Shown here piece by piece: positions 30,701 to 37,246 of a stretch of DNA of 37,246 nucleotides (position 1 is the first letter of the stretch; the number at the start of each line of letters is the position of its first letter). The translations under genes and the position numbers were made by a program. This DNA comes from a virus. The stretch covers positions 1 to 37,246 of IMG/VR virus record IMGVR_UViG_3300031227_000173, one strand, 5' to 3'. Below the pieces are notes generated by a model. It ran no database searches. It was not told where the DNA came from and worked only from the letters and a program-made list of their open reading frames with translations.

Positions 30701-32620
30701 TTAAAACAGAGTTGATTTATCCTTGGCAGCCTTTTCAGATGAGTTCTTCGCAAACTTCCAAGCATCAGTAGATTGTTTTTTATCCAATCCCATATTGCCA
30801 TAGAATTCACTTACATCTTTTGGCATCTCATCTTTATTAACTTTTTTAACCTTTTTTGTAGCTTTTTGCGTTCCCTTTTCACTAAAATCAACTACTTTAG
30901 GCTGATTCTTTAATAATGAAAATAACATCTTTTTGATTCCGACCTGATCATCACCAAGATTTATTTTATTATTAGAGGTTAAGAGTGAAATCAAAACATC
31001 TTTTTGAGCAGGAACTACTTTCCCTAATCTTAAGTACTTTTGATATACACTTTCGGCTTCAGCAAGATCAACTTTTTTCTTACTGACTACCGCTTTAGAA
31101 TCATTGTCTTCTAAAGATTTAACTTTCTTGTCTTTTTTTATGATTTTTACTTTTTTCATAATTTTTCCCTTTTTAATTTCCTTTTTATTAACTTCTTTTT
31201 TGACTTCTTTCTTAACTTCTTTCTTAACTTTCTTTATTTTCTTTTTCTTCTTTATCCCTTTCTTGAGTTTAGATACTTCTTCTTTGAATTTATCTAGTAA
31301 ACTGTTTTTAAACAATCTAACTAAATCATTCATTGTTGGTTCTGTGTCTGATAATGAAATAATTTTTTTATCCTTAAATTCATCTGACAATTCTGTAAAT
31401 CCACTCATTCCTTTAATGTATGGTTCAGCAACCAATGCGGTATGTAATAGAGTAGGACCAACATATTCACCAGTATCTTTTTTCATATAATTTTCATCAA
31501 TACTAACAGAAACACATTTAATTAAACCATCTCTAATCTTTTTAGATACTTTGTCATCTTTAATTTCACAAATTGCATCTAATCCATTCTTTGTTGGAAT
31601 TAAATCAATAACTTCTCCTGCATTTCTTATAGGATCGCTCGTATGTGTCAATGGAACATATACATGTTCAATAGTTTTTTCTTTGAAATTCTTAACAAGG
31701 CTATCAACTGAATTTTTATCAATCGTTAATATTCCACCATTTGCATCCCAATGATACCATTCGCCAGTTTTAAGGACTTGTTTTCTGAACTTATTTCCAT
31801 CTAATTCAATGGCATCTGTGCTATTAAATTCATAAACATTTTCAGATTTATCCGATAAACCAAGAACTTTTTTTGTATGCTTATAATTGTATTTATTAGC
31901 TTTCTTCAATGCATCAATGGCTTTATTTACAACGCCTTTGCTTTCCTCTTTTTTAAGCTTACCTGCTAATTCTTCAAGCTCTGTAATCATTCCTTTCTTC
32001 TTCAGAACCTTTTTAATCACTTTTTGTTTTATCATTGTATTTTTAATTTTATTATTAGATTTTTCTACTTTTATAGGACCAAGAGCTTTCGCTATATACC
32101 AATTAATAGTTTTAGCTTCCACATTTGCTGGGACTGAAACTAGTGATGCTTCATAAAGCTCTATCCTTGTTATTTTTCTAATATGTTCTTTTCCTGAAGG
32201 AATCTTTTCTTCAGAATCTGATTCTTCTCCTGACTTTTCGTCTTCAGCAGCTTCCTTCAATACTCGACCTTTAATAGAGAACTTAGAGATAATACCTTCT
32301 TGTACTTTTTTTTGTATCTCTGTCTCAGATTCCGATAATTTCATTTTAATCCAAAGTCCTTTCTTGTCAAAATCAGTTTCCAATACTTTCCCAATTGGAC
32401 GATCCATATCATGATTAAATAAAACAGTTGAATATTTTAGAAGATCGTTTTTTGATTTCTTGATTGCTTCATTCGTTATTATTGTATATTGAGAATCAAT
32501 GTCAGATGTCATAACATATCCTTCAATAATAAAATCGCCTTCTTTTATTTTTCTATCTTTTTTTATTTTGTGATAAGTTTTGACAACATCAGCATCAAAA
32601 CTGAATTCGATTATTTTCAT
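30701..32620 (-). CDS. Double prohead protease: HK97/S78-type plus Mu gpI-type domain
   Basis: Residues about 1-180 carry the S78 signature: STVLFNHDMDRPIGKVLETD (catalytic His in FNHD), GIISKFSIKGRV and RIELYEASLVSVPANVEAK (Ser in SLVSVP). Residues about 270-420 carry the Mu gpI-like pattern: TGEWYHWDANGGILTIDKNS, VYVPLTHTSDP, NAGEVIDLI, IKCVSVSIDENYMK and LHTALVAEPYIKGMSGF. A Lys-rich segment and an alpha-helical end (SVYQKYLRLGKVVPAQKDVL) resemble the scaffold part of gpI. At 639 residues it is longer than either family alone. The joined maturation-protease, second-protease and scaffold organisation is unusual. The start at 32620 follows a matching promoter. The C-terminal part is duplicated as a pseudogene at 29698-30066. 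Confidence 0.85.
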   Translation of the reverse strand: MKIIEFSFDADVVKTYHKIKKDRKIKEGDFIIEGYVMTSDIDSQYTIITNEAIKKSKNDLLKYSTVLFNHDMDRPIGKVLETDFDKKGLWIKMKLSESETEIQKKVQEGIISKFSIKGRVLKEAAEDEKSGEESDSEEKIPSGKEHIRKITRIELYEASLVSVPANVEAKTINWYIAKALGPIKVEKSNNKIKNTMIKQKVIKKVLKKKGMITELEELAGKLKKEESKGVVNKAIDALKKANKYNYKHTKKVLGLSDKSENVYEFNSTDAIELDGNKFRKQVLKTGEWYHWDANGGILTIDKNSVDSLVKNFKEKTIEHVYVPLTHTSDPIRNAGEVIDLIPTKNGLDAICEIKDDKVSKKIRDGLIKCVSVSIDENYMKKDTGEYVGPTLLHTALVAEPYIKGMSGFTELSDEFKDKKIISLSDTEPTMNDLVRLFKNSLLDKFKEEVSKLKKGIKKKKKIKKVKKEVKKEVKKEVNKKEIKKGKIMKKVKIIKKDKKVKSLEDNDSKAVVSKKKVDLAEAESVYQKYLRLGKVVPAQKDVLISLLTSNNKINLGDDQVGIKKMLFSLLKNQPKVVDFSEKGTQKATKKVKKVNKDEMPKDVSEFYGNMGLDKKQSTDAWKFAKNSSEKAAKDKSTLF

Positions 32621-32650
32621 AATTTTTAGAAGCGTCTCCCTCGCTATGCA

Positions 32651-32679
32651 ATTAAATATATGTTTTTAGATAAGGTCAA
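32651..32679 (-). promoter_or_regulatory. Promoter of the protease-to-capsid operon, TTGACC-N17-TTTAAT
   Basis: The minus-strand -35 TTGACC at 32679-32674 is preceded by AAATATT. A 17-base spacer and -10 TTTAAT (32656-32651) follow. The ATG is about 30 bases downstream. It shares the extended TTTGACC element with three other promoters in the window. Confidence 0.6.
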
Positions 32680-32688
32680 ATATTTGTT

Positions 32689-33192
32689 TTAATCCAAATC
32701 TAATACATCTATTTTATTATGTCTTATTTTCCTATTTTTTAATTCATTAATTGTCCGTATGTGTGAAATAACAATGCTTTTAATGGTCATTTTGTCCATT
32801 TTTTTATTCTTCCATAATCTATGTAAATAATGATGTGTAATAATCAAGGATCTGTCATCTATCTTTTTTAATGACTTAAATGTAATATATTCCAGTTCTA
32901 ATGATTCATTATTTAAAATATTCTTTTTAACTGATTTCTTTTTTTTAGGTTTCTTTTTCATTGGATCAATTACTTTCATACCAGGTTTAAGTAGCTTGGG
33001 AATATCAGATGGTGTTATAAGTTTTTCTGTTTTTTTCTTCTTTTTATGAGTTTCACCACGATAAGGAATATTATCTTTATCCCAACAAATATTCACATAT
33101 TCACCTTTTTTTAATTTCCATCTTTTACTAGGACCAGATATTCTTCTAACTCGTCCTTTCTCACGAACACATTTTTCGAATGCTTTAGGAAT
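32689..33192 (-). CDS. Phage head-module protein interrupted at its start by the HNH gene
   Basis: The frame extends upstream of the first GTG at 33096: IPKAFEKCVREKGRVRRISG, then KLKKGEYVNICWDKDN, then a Lys-rich part and a helical end. The opening resembles small phage proteins that start MPK-x-F and carry VR..SGP...LKKGEY. No ATG remains at the start; the equivalent codon is ATT (33192-33190). The true ATG-CCT-AAA-GCA-TT lies at 33770 on the other side of the HNH gene, next to a ribosome-binding site. Translation may begin at ATT, at GTG 33096 or not at all, so the gene may be crippled. The function is unknown. Confidence 0.6.
   Translation of the reverse strand: MPKAFEKCVREKGRVRRISGPSKRWKLKKGEYVNICWDKDNIPYRGETHKKKKKTEKLITPSDIPKLLKPGMKVIDPMKKKPKKKKSVKKNILNNESLELEYITFKSLKKIDDRSLIITHHYLHRLWKNKKMDKMTIKSIVISHIRTINELKNRKIRHNKIDVLDLD
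33179..33189 (-). repeat. 11-bp repeat flanking the HNH insertion, 3' copy
   Basis: AATGCTTTAGG (minus strand CCTAAAGCATT) matches 33757-33767. The two copies sit on either side of the HNH gene, at codons 2-5 of the interrupted gene. Confidence 0.8.
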
Positions 33193-33196
33193 GTTT

Positions 33197-33739
33197 TTAG
33201 TTCTTTTTAAAGAAATGCAATTCAGGATGTCTTCTTGAATGACACTCCTCGCAAAGAGTGATTAGATTTTTATTATTAAACATATCTCCATTTTTATTTA
33301 TTGGAACAATATGATGACAATTAAGTTTATGTTTATTTTTCCTCAATTCATTAGCTGTTATTTTACATTCTTGACAAATATAATCGTCTCGTTTATAAAT
33401 TTCTTTTGCCTTATCTCTCCAATCTTGACTCTGATGAAACTTTATTGTCTTTTTGTTTTCTACATACCACATCCATGACTTTCGCCTTTTAAATCCTCTT
33501 GTTTCTTGTGCCTTAAGAAGTTTATCTGTAATTCTATGTGGTTTCTTCATGTTCTTTTTCATCTTTCTTGCTATTTCTGGATTTTTCCATGGATTAACTA
33601 TTATCTTGTTTTTAATATAATATTTAGTTGAACAACTTCTACAACAAAATTTCTTTCTCCATAAATCCCGTTTAATTTTTAATTGAATTGTTTCGCCACA
33701 CTGAAAACATTTTTTTGTGCCTAGATTTAACTTTTTCAT
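33197..33739 (-). CDS. HNH endonuclease with zinc ribbons, inserted in a phage gene
   Basis: This 180-residue protein has paired cysteine motifs at the N-terminus (CFQCGETIQ, FCCRSCSTKYY) and DWRDKAKEIYKRDDYICQEC. The HNH core has LNCHHIVPINKNGDMFNNKN, then LITLCEECHSRRHPEL. It differs from the NUMOD3 endonucleases of the glycan island. It is bounded by an 11-bp repeat of the interrupted gene, whose own start lies upstream. It is almost certainly a mobile homing-type gene. Only about 30 bases of extra sequence lie between the repeats and the ORF, so there is no room for an intron. Confidence 0.9.
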   Translation of the reverse strand: MKKLNLGTKKCFQCGETIQLKIKRDLWRKKFCCRSCSTKYYIKNKIIVNPWKNPEIARKMKKNMKKPHRITDKLLKAQETRGFKRRKSWMWYVENKKTIKFHQSQDWRDKAKEIYKRDDYICQECKITANELRKNKHKLNCHHIVPINKNGDMFNNKNLITLCEECHSRRHPELHFFKKN

Positions 33740-33756
33740 AAAAGAATTTTAATATA

Positions 33757-33770
33757 AATGCTTTAGGCAT
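33757..33770 (-). pseudogene. Orphaned start (MPKAF) of the interrupted gene
   Basis: The minus strand reads ATG-CCT-AAA-GCA-TT behind AAAAAGGAAAG (a Shine-Dalgarno-like site about 9 bases away). The same CCTAAAGCATT is found beyond the HNH gene at 33179-33189 and continues into the body of the gene. Read onward from here it would give 32 codons and stop at 33672. It appears to be the native start, cut off by insertion. Confidence 0.7.
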
Positions 33771-33785
33771 AATTGACTTTCCTTT

Positions 33786-34037
33786 TTATTTGATAAAATT
33801 TGTTGTTAAGATAAATGTTATACAAATAGATAAAATTGAAACTAAAATGGTTAAAAACCATCCAGGTCTTTGATACATCTTTTTTTCAATAGATTCTAAT
33901 TTCTTATATATACTATGTAGATGATTCTCTTTAATGTCTTTTATGTTTTCTTCAATATTTTCAATTGAAAGCTCCATTTTGCCTTTATGAACTTCTAAAT
34001 CTCTAATTCTTTTTTGTATACCATTGTCTTTTGTCAT
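33786..34037 (-). CDS. Coiled-coil membrane protein, XhlA/holin-accessory-like
   Basis: This 83-residue protein has a helical, heptad-rich N-terminal 55 residues (KMELSIENIEENIKDIKEN). QRPGW and one hydrophobic membrane segment (FLTILVSILSICITFILTTN) follow. That is the layout of XhlA-type haemolysin/lysis accessory proteins, which anchor by the C-terminus. It could equally be a virion- or membrane-associated phage protein, since it lies inside the head module. The start is 5 bases after the stop of the zinc-ribbon gene. Confidence 0.65.
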   Translation of the reverse strand: MTKDNGIQKRIRDLEVHKGKMELSIENIEENIKDIKENHLHSIYKKLESIEKKMYQRPGWFLTILVSILSICITFILTTNFIK

Positions 34038-34041
34038 ATTT

Positions 34042-34164
34042 TTAATTGTCTTGATATACTATTGGAATTAATGGTTTTCCACATTTCCAACAATAAGCTC
34101 TTCCTTTTTTGTTTTTAGTTCCACAATATTTACATTCAATACTTCCTTCTTTATTTTTTGCCAT
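34042..34164 (-). CDS. Small zinc-ribbon protein (40 residues)
   Basis: The minus-strand frame from ATG 34164 reads MAKNKEGSIECKYCGTKNKK and ends CWKCGKPLIPIVYQDN. Two CxxC pairs (CKYC, CWKC) make a zinc ribbon. It overlaps the end of the portal gene by 14 bases and ends 5 bases before the next start, so it looks genuinely translated. The function is unknown. Confidence 0.75.
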   Translation of the reverse strand: MAKNKEGSIECKYCGTKNKKGRAYCWKCGKPLIPIVYQDN

Positions 34165-35707
34165 AAATATATTGATAACCCATGTCAAAGCATTTCTTTT
34201 TAACATTTGGAACATCATTTAATTTTAATATTTTATTTCTTATTTTTTTTGGCGTTGAAGGTGCAGAAATTCCTAAACTATTAGCTGCTTGAATCTTTCC
34301 TTCTTCGAATGCTTTCAATGCTTTATTAACTTCTTTGTCTTTATTCTTTTCCTTACTGTCTTTTTTATCTTCTTTGTTATCCACTTTTGGCTCTTTCGGT
34401 TCTTTAATCTCCTTAGGTTCTTTTTGTTCTTTAGATTTAGTATTAGTTATTTCTAATCCCATTTTTTGAGAAATCTTTTGTGTTACTTCTTCAACAAATT
34501 CTTCTGATATAGGAGTTTCTTTTCTCTTGATGATTTGATCGAAAATATGAGACAGAAGTATTTGAACTTCATCTGTTAAATCTTGTAGTTTTATTTGTGG
34601 ATATGCTCCACTTCCAAAGTTCCAATCAATCAAAGGAGCAACAGCATAAGTATTTAAGGTATTTTCCATTTGTCTCATAATGGCATGTATTGATAAACTT
34701 AAATATTTAGACTGTTCTGTTCCTTTTCCATACGGATATGCATATTTTATCTGAGAAACGATTTGGGTCAAGGCCGAGAGTGCCATTTGATTGTCATGAT
34801 GATTAATTAATGGCATAATATCTAAACCACCAGTAGAACGATCAATTTCCAATTCAATGCCAGGTGGCAATGTAATTCTAGAATTAATTCCAATACTATC
34901 TACAACACTTTCTGCAGATTCTCTTTCTGCTGATGTTAAACTTTGATTGATTTTTAATACCTTTAATCCTAATGCTTCTACTTCTGCTTTTTTATGTGCA
35001 ATATAATAAAGTTTATGTTTCTTATCGTAATGATAATAAGCTGCTTTTAATATAGATTCACCATAAAGCCAATGTTTTTCTTTTTGGAATGTATATAAAA
35101 TACATTTTTCTGCAGGAATATCTACATTAACTGTCGTATCTCCAAAAACACATCTTTGATGAGCTCCCATAAAACCACCTCTATCATCTGCCCTTAATGC
35201 AACTGTTATAGCATCACGAGGAGCTAGTTTTCTCCAACCTATCTTTCCTTTATAATCTCCTTCTTCTATAACATGAGCAACTTTCTCATATAATCTAAAT
35301 CCTTCAAATATTGCTCTTGTCATGTCAGAAAGAATAAATGGTAATGGAGTACTCATCCCACCCATAAATTCAGGTTTCATAAAAACAGTTTCAATAAAGT
35401 CTTTTTCGCCTTTGTCATTCTTAGCTGGAATAATAGAAATTGGTGTCGATTGGATAGGCAAAGAAAGCAATCTAACGATTGCTTGAACTTGTCCATCATT
35501 GTTCTGCATTGAAATATATGTTTCTGGTCCTAAGTCATCTGGATTCTCTTCTTCATTATACGATCCGATAACCCCAGGTCGAGCTAATCCAAGCTCGTTA
35601 ACAAATTCATTGATTGTCAAAACACGTCTTTCTTTACCAGACTCATTCTGCTCTTTCTTTATTTTATTTGGTTTATTCTTATTTGTAAGAAAATTATACC
35701 AAGGCAT
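34151..35707 (-). CDS. Portal protein, DUF935/Mu gp29-like
   Basis: This 518-residue protein has DDLGPETYISMQNNDGQVQA (the ring and wing start), IQSTPISIIPAKNDKGEKDF, YEKVAHVIEEGDYKGKIGWR, LLYTF-like KCILYTFQKEKHWLYGES and ALTQIVSQIKYAYPYG. It is the DUF935-type portal used by Mu-like heads, forming the 12-subunit DNA gate. A long Lys/Glu/Pro-rich spacer (KEQKEPKEIKEPKEPK) precedes the C-terminal end, unusual for the family. It is the most upstream gene of the minus-strand head module here and has its own promoter. Confidence 0.85.
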   Translation of the reverse strand: MPWYNFLTNKNKPNKIKKEQNESGKERRVLTINEFVNELGLARPGVIGSYNEEENPDDLGPETYISMQNNDGQVQAIVRLLSLPIQSTPISIIPAKNDKGEKDFIETVFMKPEFMGGMSTPLPFILSDMTRAIFEGFRLYEKVAHVIEEGDYKGKIGWRKLAPRDAITVALRADDRGGFMGAHQRCVFGDTTVNVDIPAEKCILYTFQKEKHWLYGESILKAAYYHYDKKHKLYYIAHKKAEVEALGLKVLKINQSLTSAERESAESVVDSIGINSRITLPPGIELEIDRSTGGLDIMPLINHHDNQMALSALTQIVSQIKYAYPYGKGTEQSKYLSLSIHAIMRQMENTLNTYAVAPLIDWNFGSGAYPQIKLQDLTDEVQILLSHIFDQIIKRKETPISEEFVEEVTQKISQKMGLEITNTKSKEQKEPKEIKEPKEPKVDNKEDKKDSKEKNKDKEVNKALKAFEEGKIQAANSLGISAPSTPKKIRNKILKLNDVPNVKKKCFDMGYQYIYGKK

Positions 35708-35732
35708 AGTTTAGCTATGCACCAGAGTGCAT
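35704..35732. promoter_or_regulatory. Overlapping hairpins at the portal start codon
   Basis: GCATAG-TTTAG-CTATGC (35704-35720) covers the portal ATG. ATGCAC-CAGA-GTGCAT (35717-35732) lies upstream. They share bases 35717-35720, so only one can form. The predicted transcription start is near 35730, so the pair makes up nearly all of the portal leader. It may be an operator pair or a leader switch; neither role is proven. Confidence 0.45.
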
Positions 35733-35736
35733 TTAC

Positions 35737-35766
35737 ATAATAATGGTTATCCACAAAAAGGGTCAA
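35737..35766 (-). promoter_or_regulatory. Promoter of the portal operon, TTGACC-N18-TATTAT
   Basis: The -35 TTGACC (35766-35761) is preceded by AATGTT. An 18-base spacer and TATTAT (35742-35737) follow. It is oriented toward the portal gene and back to back with the plus-strand promoter. A TTATCCACA DnaA-box-like 9-mer at 35747-35755 sits in the spacer but is probably coincidental. Confidence 0.55.
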
Positions 35767-35775
35767 ACATTTCTA

Positions 35776-35803
35776 TTGACAAAAAATGTGTATATGATAA
35801 TGT
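35776..35803 (+). promoter_or_regulatory. Promoter of the rightward small-gene cluster
   Basis: TTGACA at 35776-35781, a 16-base spacer, then TAATGT at 35798-35803. The 11-mer GTATATGATAA (35790-35800) ends 9 bases before ATG, as in the HNH gene at 11281. The transcription start is expected on or near the ATG, with no room for a Shine-Dalgarno sequence, so leaderless initiation is likely. The exact -10 choice is uncertain. Confidence 0.5.
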
Positions 35804-35809
35804 ACGTAT

Positions 35810-36199
35810 ATGACTGACAAACAAATCTTACAAAAAGCGATAGAAAAAGCACAAAGTAATAGTTTTAAAACAGAATGGTATTATGAAAAAGAATCTAATT
35901 GTTTTTTTGACGATACTGGTATCTGTTTAGATGTAGAAGATACTTATAAATTTATTATTTTCTCTCACTACTTTGCTAAAGCATTTTGGAAGAAAGAAAT
36001 GGCACATTATAAACTTACTTGTAATGTATGTGGTAATAGTTTTAATTTTATTGACGAATTTTATAACCCAAAATATTGTAGTGATTGTGGAAATAAATTA
36101 AAAAAGATTATAGAATATAAAACAGATGCTTGGCAATATCATCTTCAACAAATGGTATTAGAAAAAGAACCATTAAAATATATAGAAAAGTTTTTATAA
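35810..36199 (+). CDS. Phage protein of unknown function with a zinc-ribbon insert
   Basis: This 129-residue protein has KAIEKAQSNSF, YKFIIFSHYFAKAFWKKE and a C-terminal HLQQMVLEKEPLKYIEKFL. The last motif recurs in many small phage proteins of unknown function. A four-Cys zinc ribbon (CNVCGNSFNFI, CSDCGNKL) is set into the middle. It starts the rightward cluster behind a promoter shared with the HNH gene at 11281, and its stop overlaps the next ATG (TAATG). Confidence 0.75.
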   Translation: MTDKQILQKAIEKAQSNSFKTEWYYEKESNCFFDDTGICLDVEDTYKFIIFSHYFAKAFWKKEMAHYKLTCNVCGNSFNFIDEFYNPKYCSDCGNKLKKIIEYKTDAWQYHLQQMVLEKEPLKYIEKFL

Positions 36200-36675
36200 T
36201 GAAATACTTTAAATATCTAAGATATCTTATTAAACATAAGTGGTTTGTAATGATTGAATGCTTTAAAGTTGGTTTATACTGGAGAGGAATTGTTCATGAT
36301 TTAAGTAAGTTTTATCCAAGTGAATTTTTTCCTTATGCTAATTTCTTTTATAATAGGAATATTAATGATCCACATAAACCGATTTATCTTGATGACGAAA
36401 CAAAATTTGAATTTGCTTGGTTATCTCATCAAAAAAGGAACAAACATCATTGGCAATGGTGGATATTATTAGGAGACAATGGCGTAACGCATATATTTGA
36501 AATGTCGAATAAATATAGATTAGAAATGTTATGTGACTGGAGAGGAGCTAATAGAGCTCAAGGAGGAAAAGGGAAAAATAAAGAAATTAGAAAATGGTAT
36601 AAAGAAAATAAAGATAATATAAAACTTCATCCTAATACAAAGAAATGGATTAACAATATATTATCTATAAAATAA
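36199..36675 (+). CDS. DUF5662-like phage protein
   Basis: This 158-residue protein starts MKYFKYLRYLIKHKWFVMIE; the TAATG overlap with the previous gene selects this start over the ATG at 36130. YWRGIVHDLSKFYPSEFFPY, WLSHQKRNKHHWQWW and CDWRGANRAQGGKG are the conserved parts of DUF5662, a family found often in phages and with an HD-like His/Asp arrangement. The function is unknown to me. Confidence 0.85.
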   Translation: MKYFKYLRYLIKHKWFVMIECFKVGLYWRGIVHDLSKFYPSEFFPYANFFYNRNINDPHKPIYLDDETKFEFAWLSHQKRNKHHWQWWILLGDNGVTHIFEMSNKYRLEMLCDWRGANRAQGGKGKNKEIRKWYKENKDNIKLHPNTKKWINNILSIK

Positions 36676-36676
36676 G

Positions 36677-37039
36677 ATGAACTATAAATTAGCAAAAAAA
36701 TTAAAAGATGCTGGGTTTCCAAAGAGTGGAGAATTATTTACTGGAGCAACATTTTATCCTTATCCCGAATCAAATGAAAGAGTTTGGACAGAAGATAATG
36801 AGCCAAGCAAAATAAATATACAAGAGATTGTTCGGACCCCCACCCTATCAGAACTCATAGAAGCGTGTGGGGATGGATTTAAGGAGCTGTGTAGAGATTC
36901 TAAGGGTTGGTGTACTGGTGGGCATAATCAAGAAGACGGTAGATTTATTGTTACATCAGAAGGCAAAACACCAAAAATAGTAGTAGCTAAATTGTGGCTT
37001 AAATTAAATGAAAAAAGAACTAAAAAAGTGGACAATTGA
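36677..37039 (+). CDS. Small phage protein of unknown function
   Basis: This 120-residue protein has MNYKLAKKLKDAGFPKSG, TLSELIEACGDGFKELCRD and a C-terminal VVAKLWLKLNEK. This layout is frequent among phage hypothetical proteins in early or accessory clusters. No catalytic motif is visible. The start comes one base after the preceding stop, and the 3' end overlaps the following gene by 32 bases. Confidence 0.75.
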   Translation: MNYKLAKKLKDAGFPKSGELFTGATFYPYPESNERVWTEDNEPSKINIQEIVRTPTLSELIEACGDGFKELCRDSKGWCTGGHNQEDGRFIVTSEGKTPKIVVAKLWLKLNEKRTKKVDN

Positions 37040-37232
37040 TTATCATAAAGATACAGATACTTTATTTGTTAGTAGGAATCCGATTCCAATGGGTGCCAGA
37101 TTACTTCAAGTAAATGATGGTTATGCTTGTTATGTCACAAAAAAGGGAGAAATTGTTGGAATAATGATTGAATATTTTACAATGGAATCAAAAACTAAAA
37201 TAAAAGAATTTAAAGATTTTTTACATAAATGA
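37008..37232 (+). CDS. DUF2283-like small protein
   Basis: This 74-residue protein has WTIDYHKDTDTLFVSRNPIP, GYACYVTKKGEIVGIMIEYF and a helical end. It resembles DUF2283, short proteins with a Y..ETDTLY... and G.IVG.EI pattern found in phages and bacteria. The function is unknown. It overlaps the previous gene and, through ATGA, the start of the next. Confidence 0.65.
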   Translation: MKKELKKWTIDYHKDTDTLFVSRNPIPMGARLLQVNDGYACYVTKKGEIVGIMIEYFTMESKTKIKEFKDFLHK

Positions 37233-37246
37233 ATATAATGAACATA
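37229..37246 (+). CDS. Start of a further gene at the window edge
   Basis: ATG at 37229 overlaps the TGA stop of the preceding gene (ATGA) and reads MNIMNI before the sequence ends. The overlap suggests a real, coupled start, but only six codons are visible. Confidence 0.3.

Noticed and set aside
33197-33739. Group I intron carrying the HNH gene
   Set aside because: Only about 30 bases of non-ORF sequence lie between the flanking repeats, too few for an intron core.
35747-35755. TTATCCACA, a perfect DnaA-box 9-mer in the divergent region
   Set aside because: A second copy occurs inside a glycosyltransferase gene near 17655, and the expected number by chance is close to one. No cluster of boxes is seen.
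36130-36198. Longer N-terminus for the DUF5662-like protein
   Set aside because: The TAATG overlap at 36197-36201 and the family's usual start at the LRYL..HKW helix favour 36199.

Overview
The window is a segment of an AT-rich tailed-phage (Caudoviricetes) or prophage genome, probably from an uncultivated phage. It uses the standard bacterial code: TAA, TGA and TAG all end genes, and Trp is TGG. The head module is Mu-like: a DUF935/gp29-type portal, a Mu gpI-type protease and a gpT-type major capsid protein. I see no integrase, terminase, tape measure, tRNA, CRISPR array or insertion sequence. The host cannot be named. Promoters look sigma70-like, and many genes have A-rich leaders without a clear Shine-Dalgarno sequence.

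Layout, read leftward because most genes are on the minus strand. Positions 35707-28341 hold the head module: portal, a 40-residue zinc ribbon, a coiled-coil/membrane protein, an HNH endonuclease inserted at the start of another gene, a double-domain prohead protease, two paralogous decoration proteins separated by a decayed copy of the protease 3' end, and the capsid protein. Positions 28223-11743 hold a glycan/modification island: about ten glycosyltransferase-like proteins, six methyltransferase-like proteins, an NAD-dependent epimerase, a DUF6165-like protein and three NUMOD3/HNH endonucleases. Positions 10905-1 hold three long fibre-like genes: a 2654-residue protein, an 825-residue protein and a truncated tail-fibre start. 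On the plus strand are one HNH gene (11281-11787) and a rightward cluster of small phage genes from 35810 to the end.

The most striking content is a Ser-every-second-residue array, (S-P-S-[L/I/V])n, found in four separate virion-type genes, including one capsid decoration protein. In the two largest proteins it forms roughly 30-residue blocks that run Leu-rich to Ile-rich to Val/Glu. The arrays join recognisable lectin-like, beta-helix and propeller-like domains. Serine-rich repeats beside a large sugar-transfer and methyl-transfer island suggest that the phage O-glycosylates its own fibres and capsid, by analogy with bacterial serine-rich repeat adhesins and their co-encoded glycosyltransferases. 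This is inference.

There are clear traces of recent rearrangement: a tandem duplication in the head module, an HNH gene flanked by an 11-bp repeat of the interrupted gene's start, a 3' remnant of a lost glycosyltransferase, and a 121-bp perfect repeat inside one array. Four minus-strand promoters share an extended TTTGACC -35 element. The two plus-strand starts share an 11-mer at the same distance from ATG and may be leaderless.
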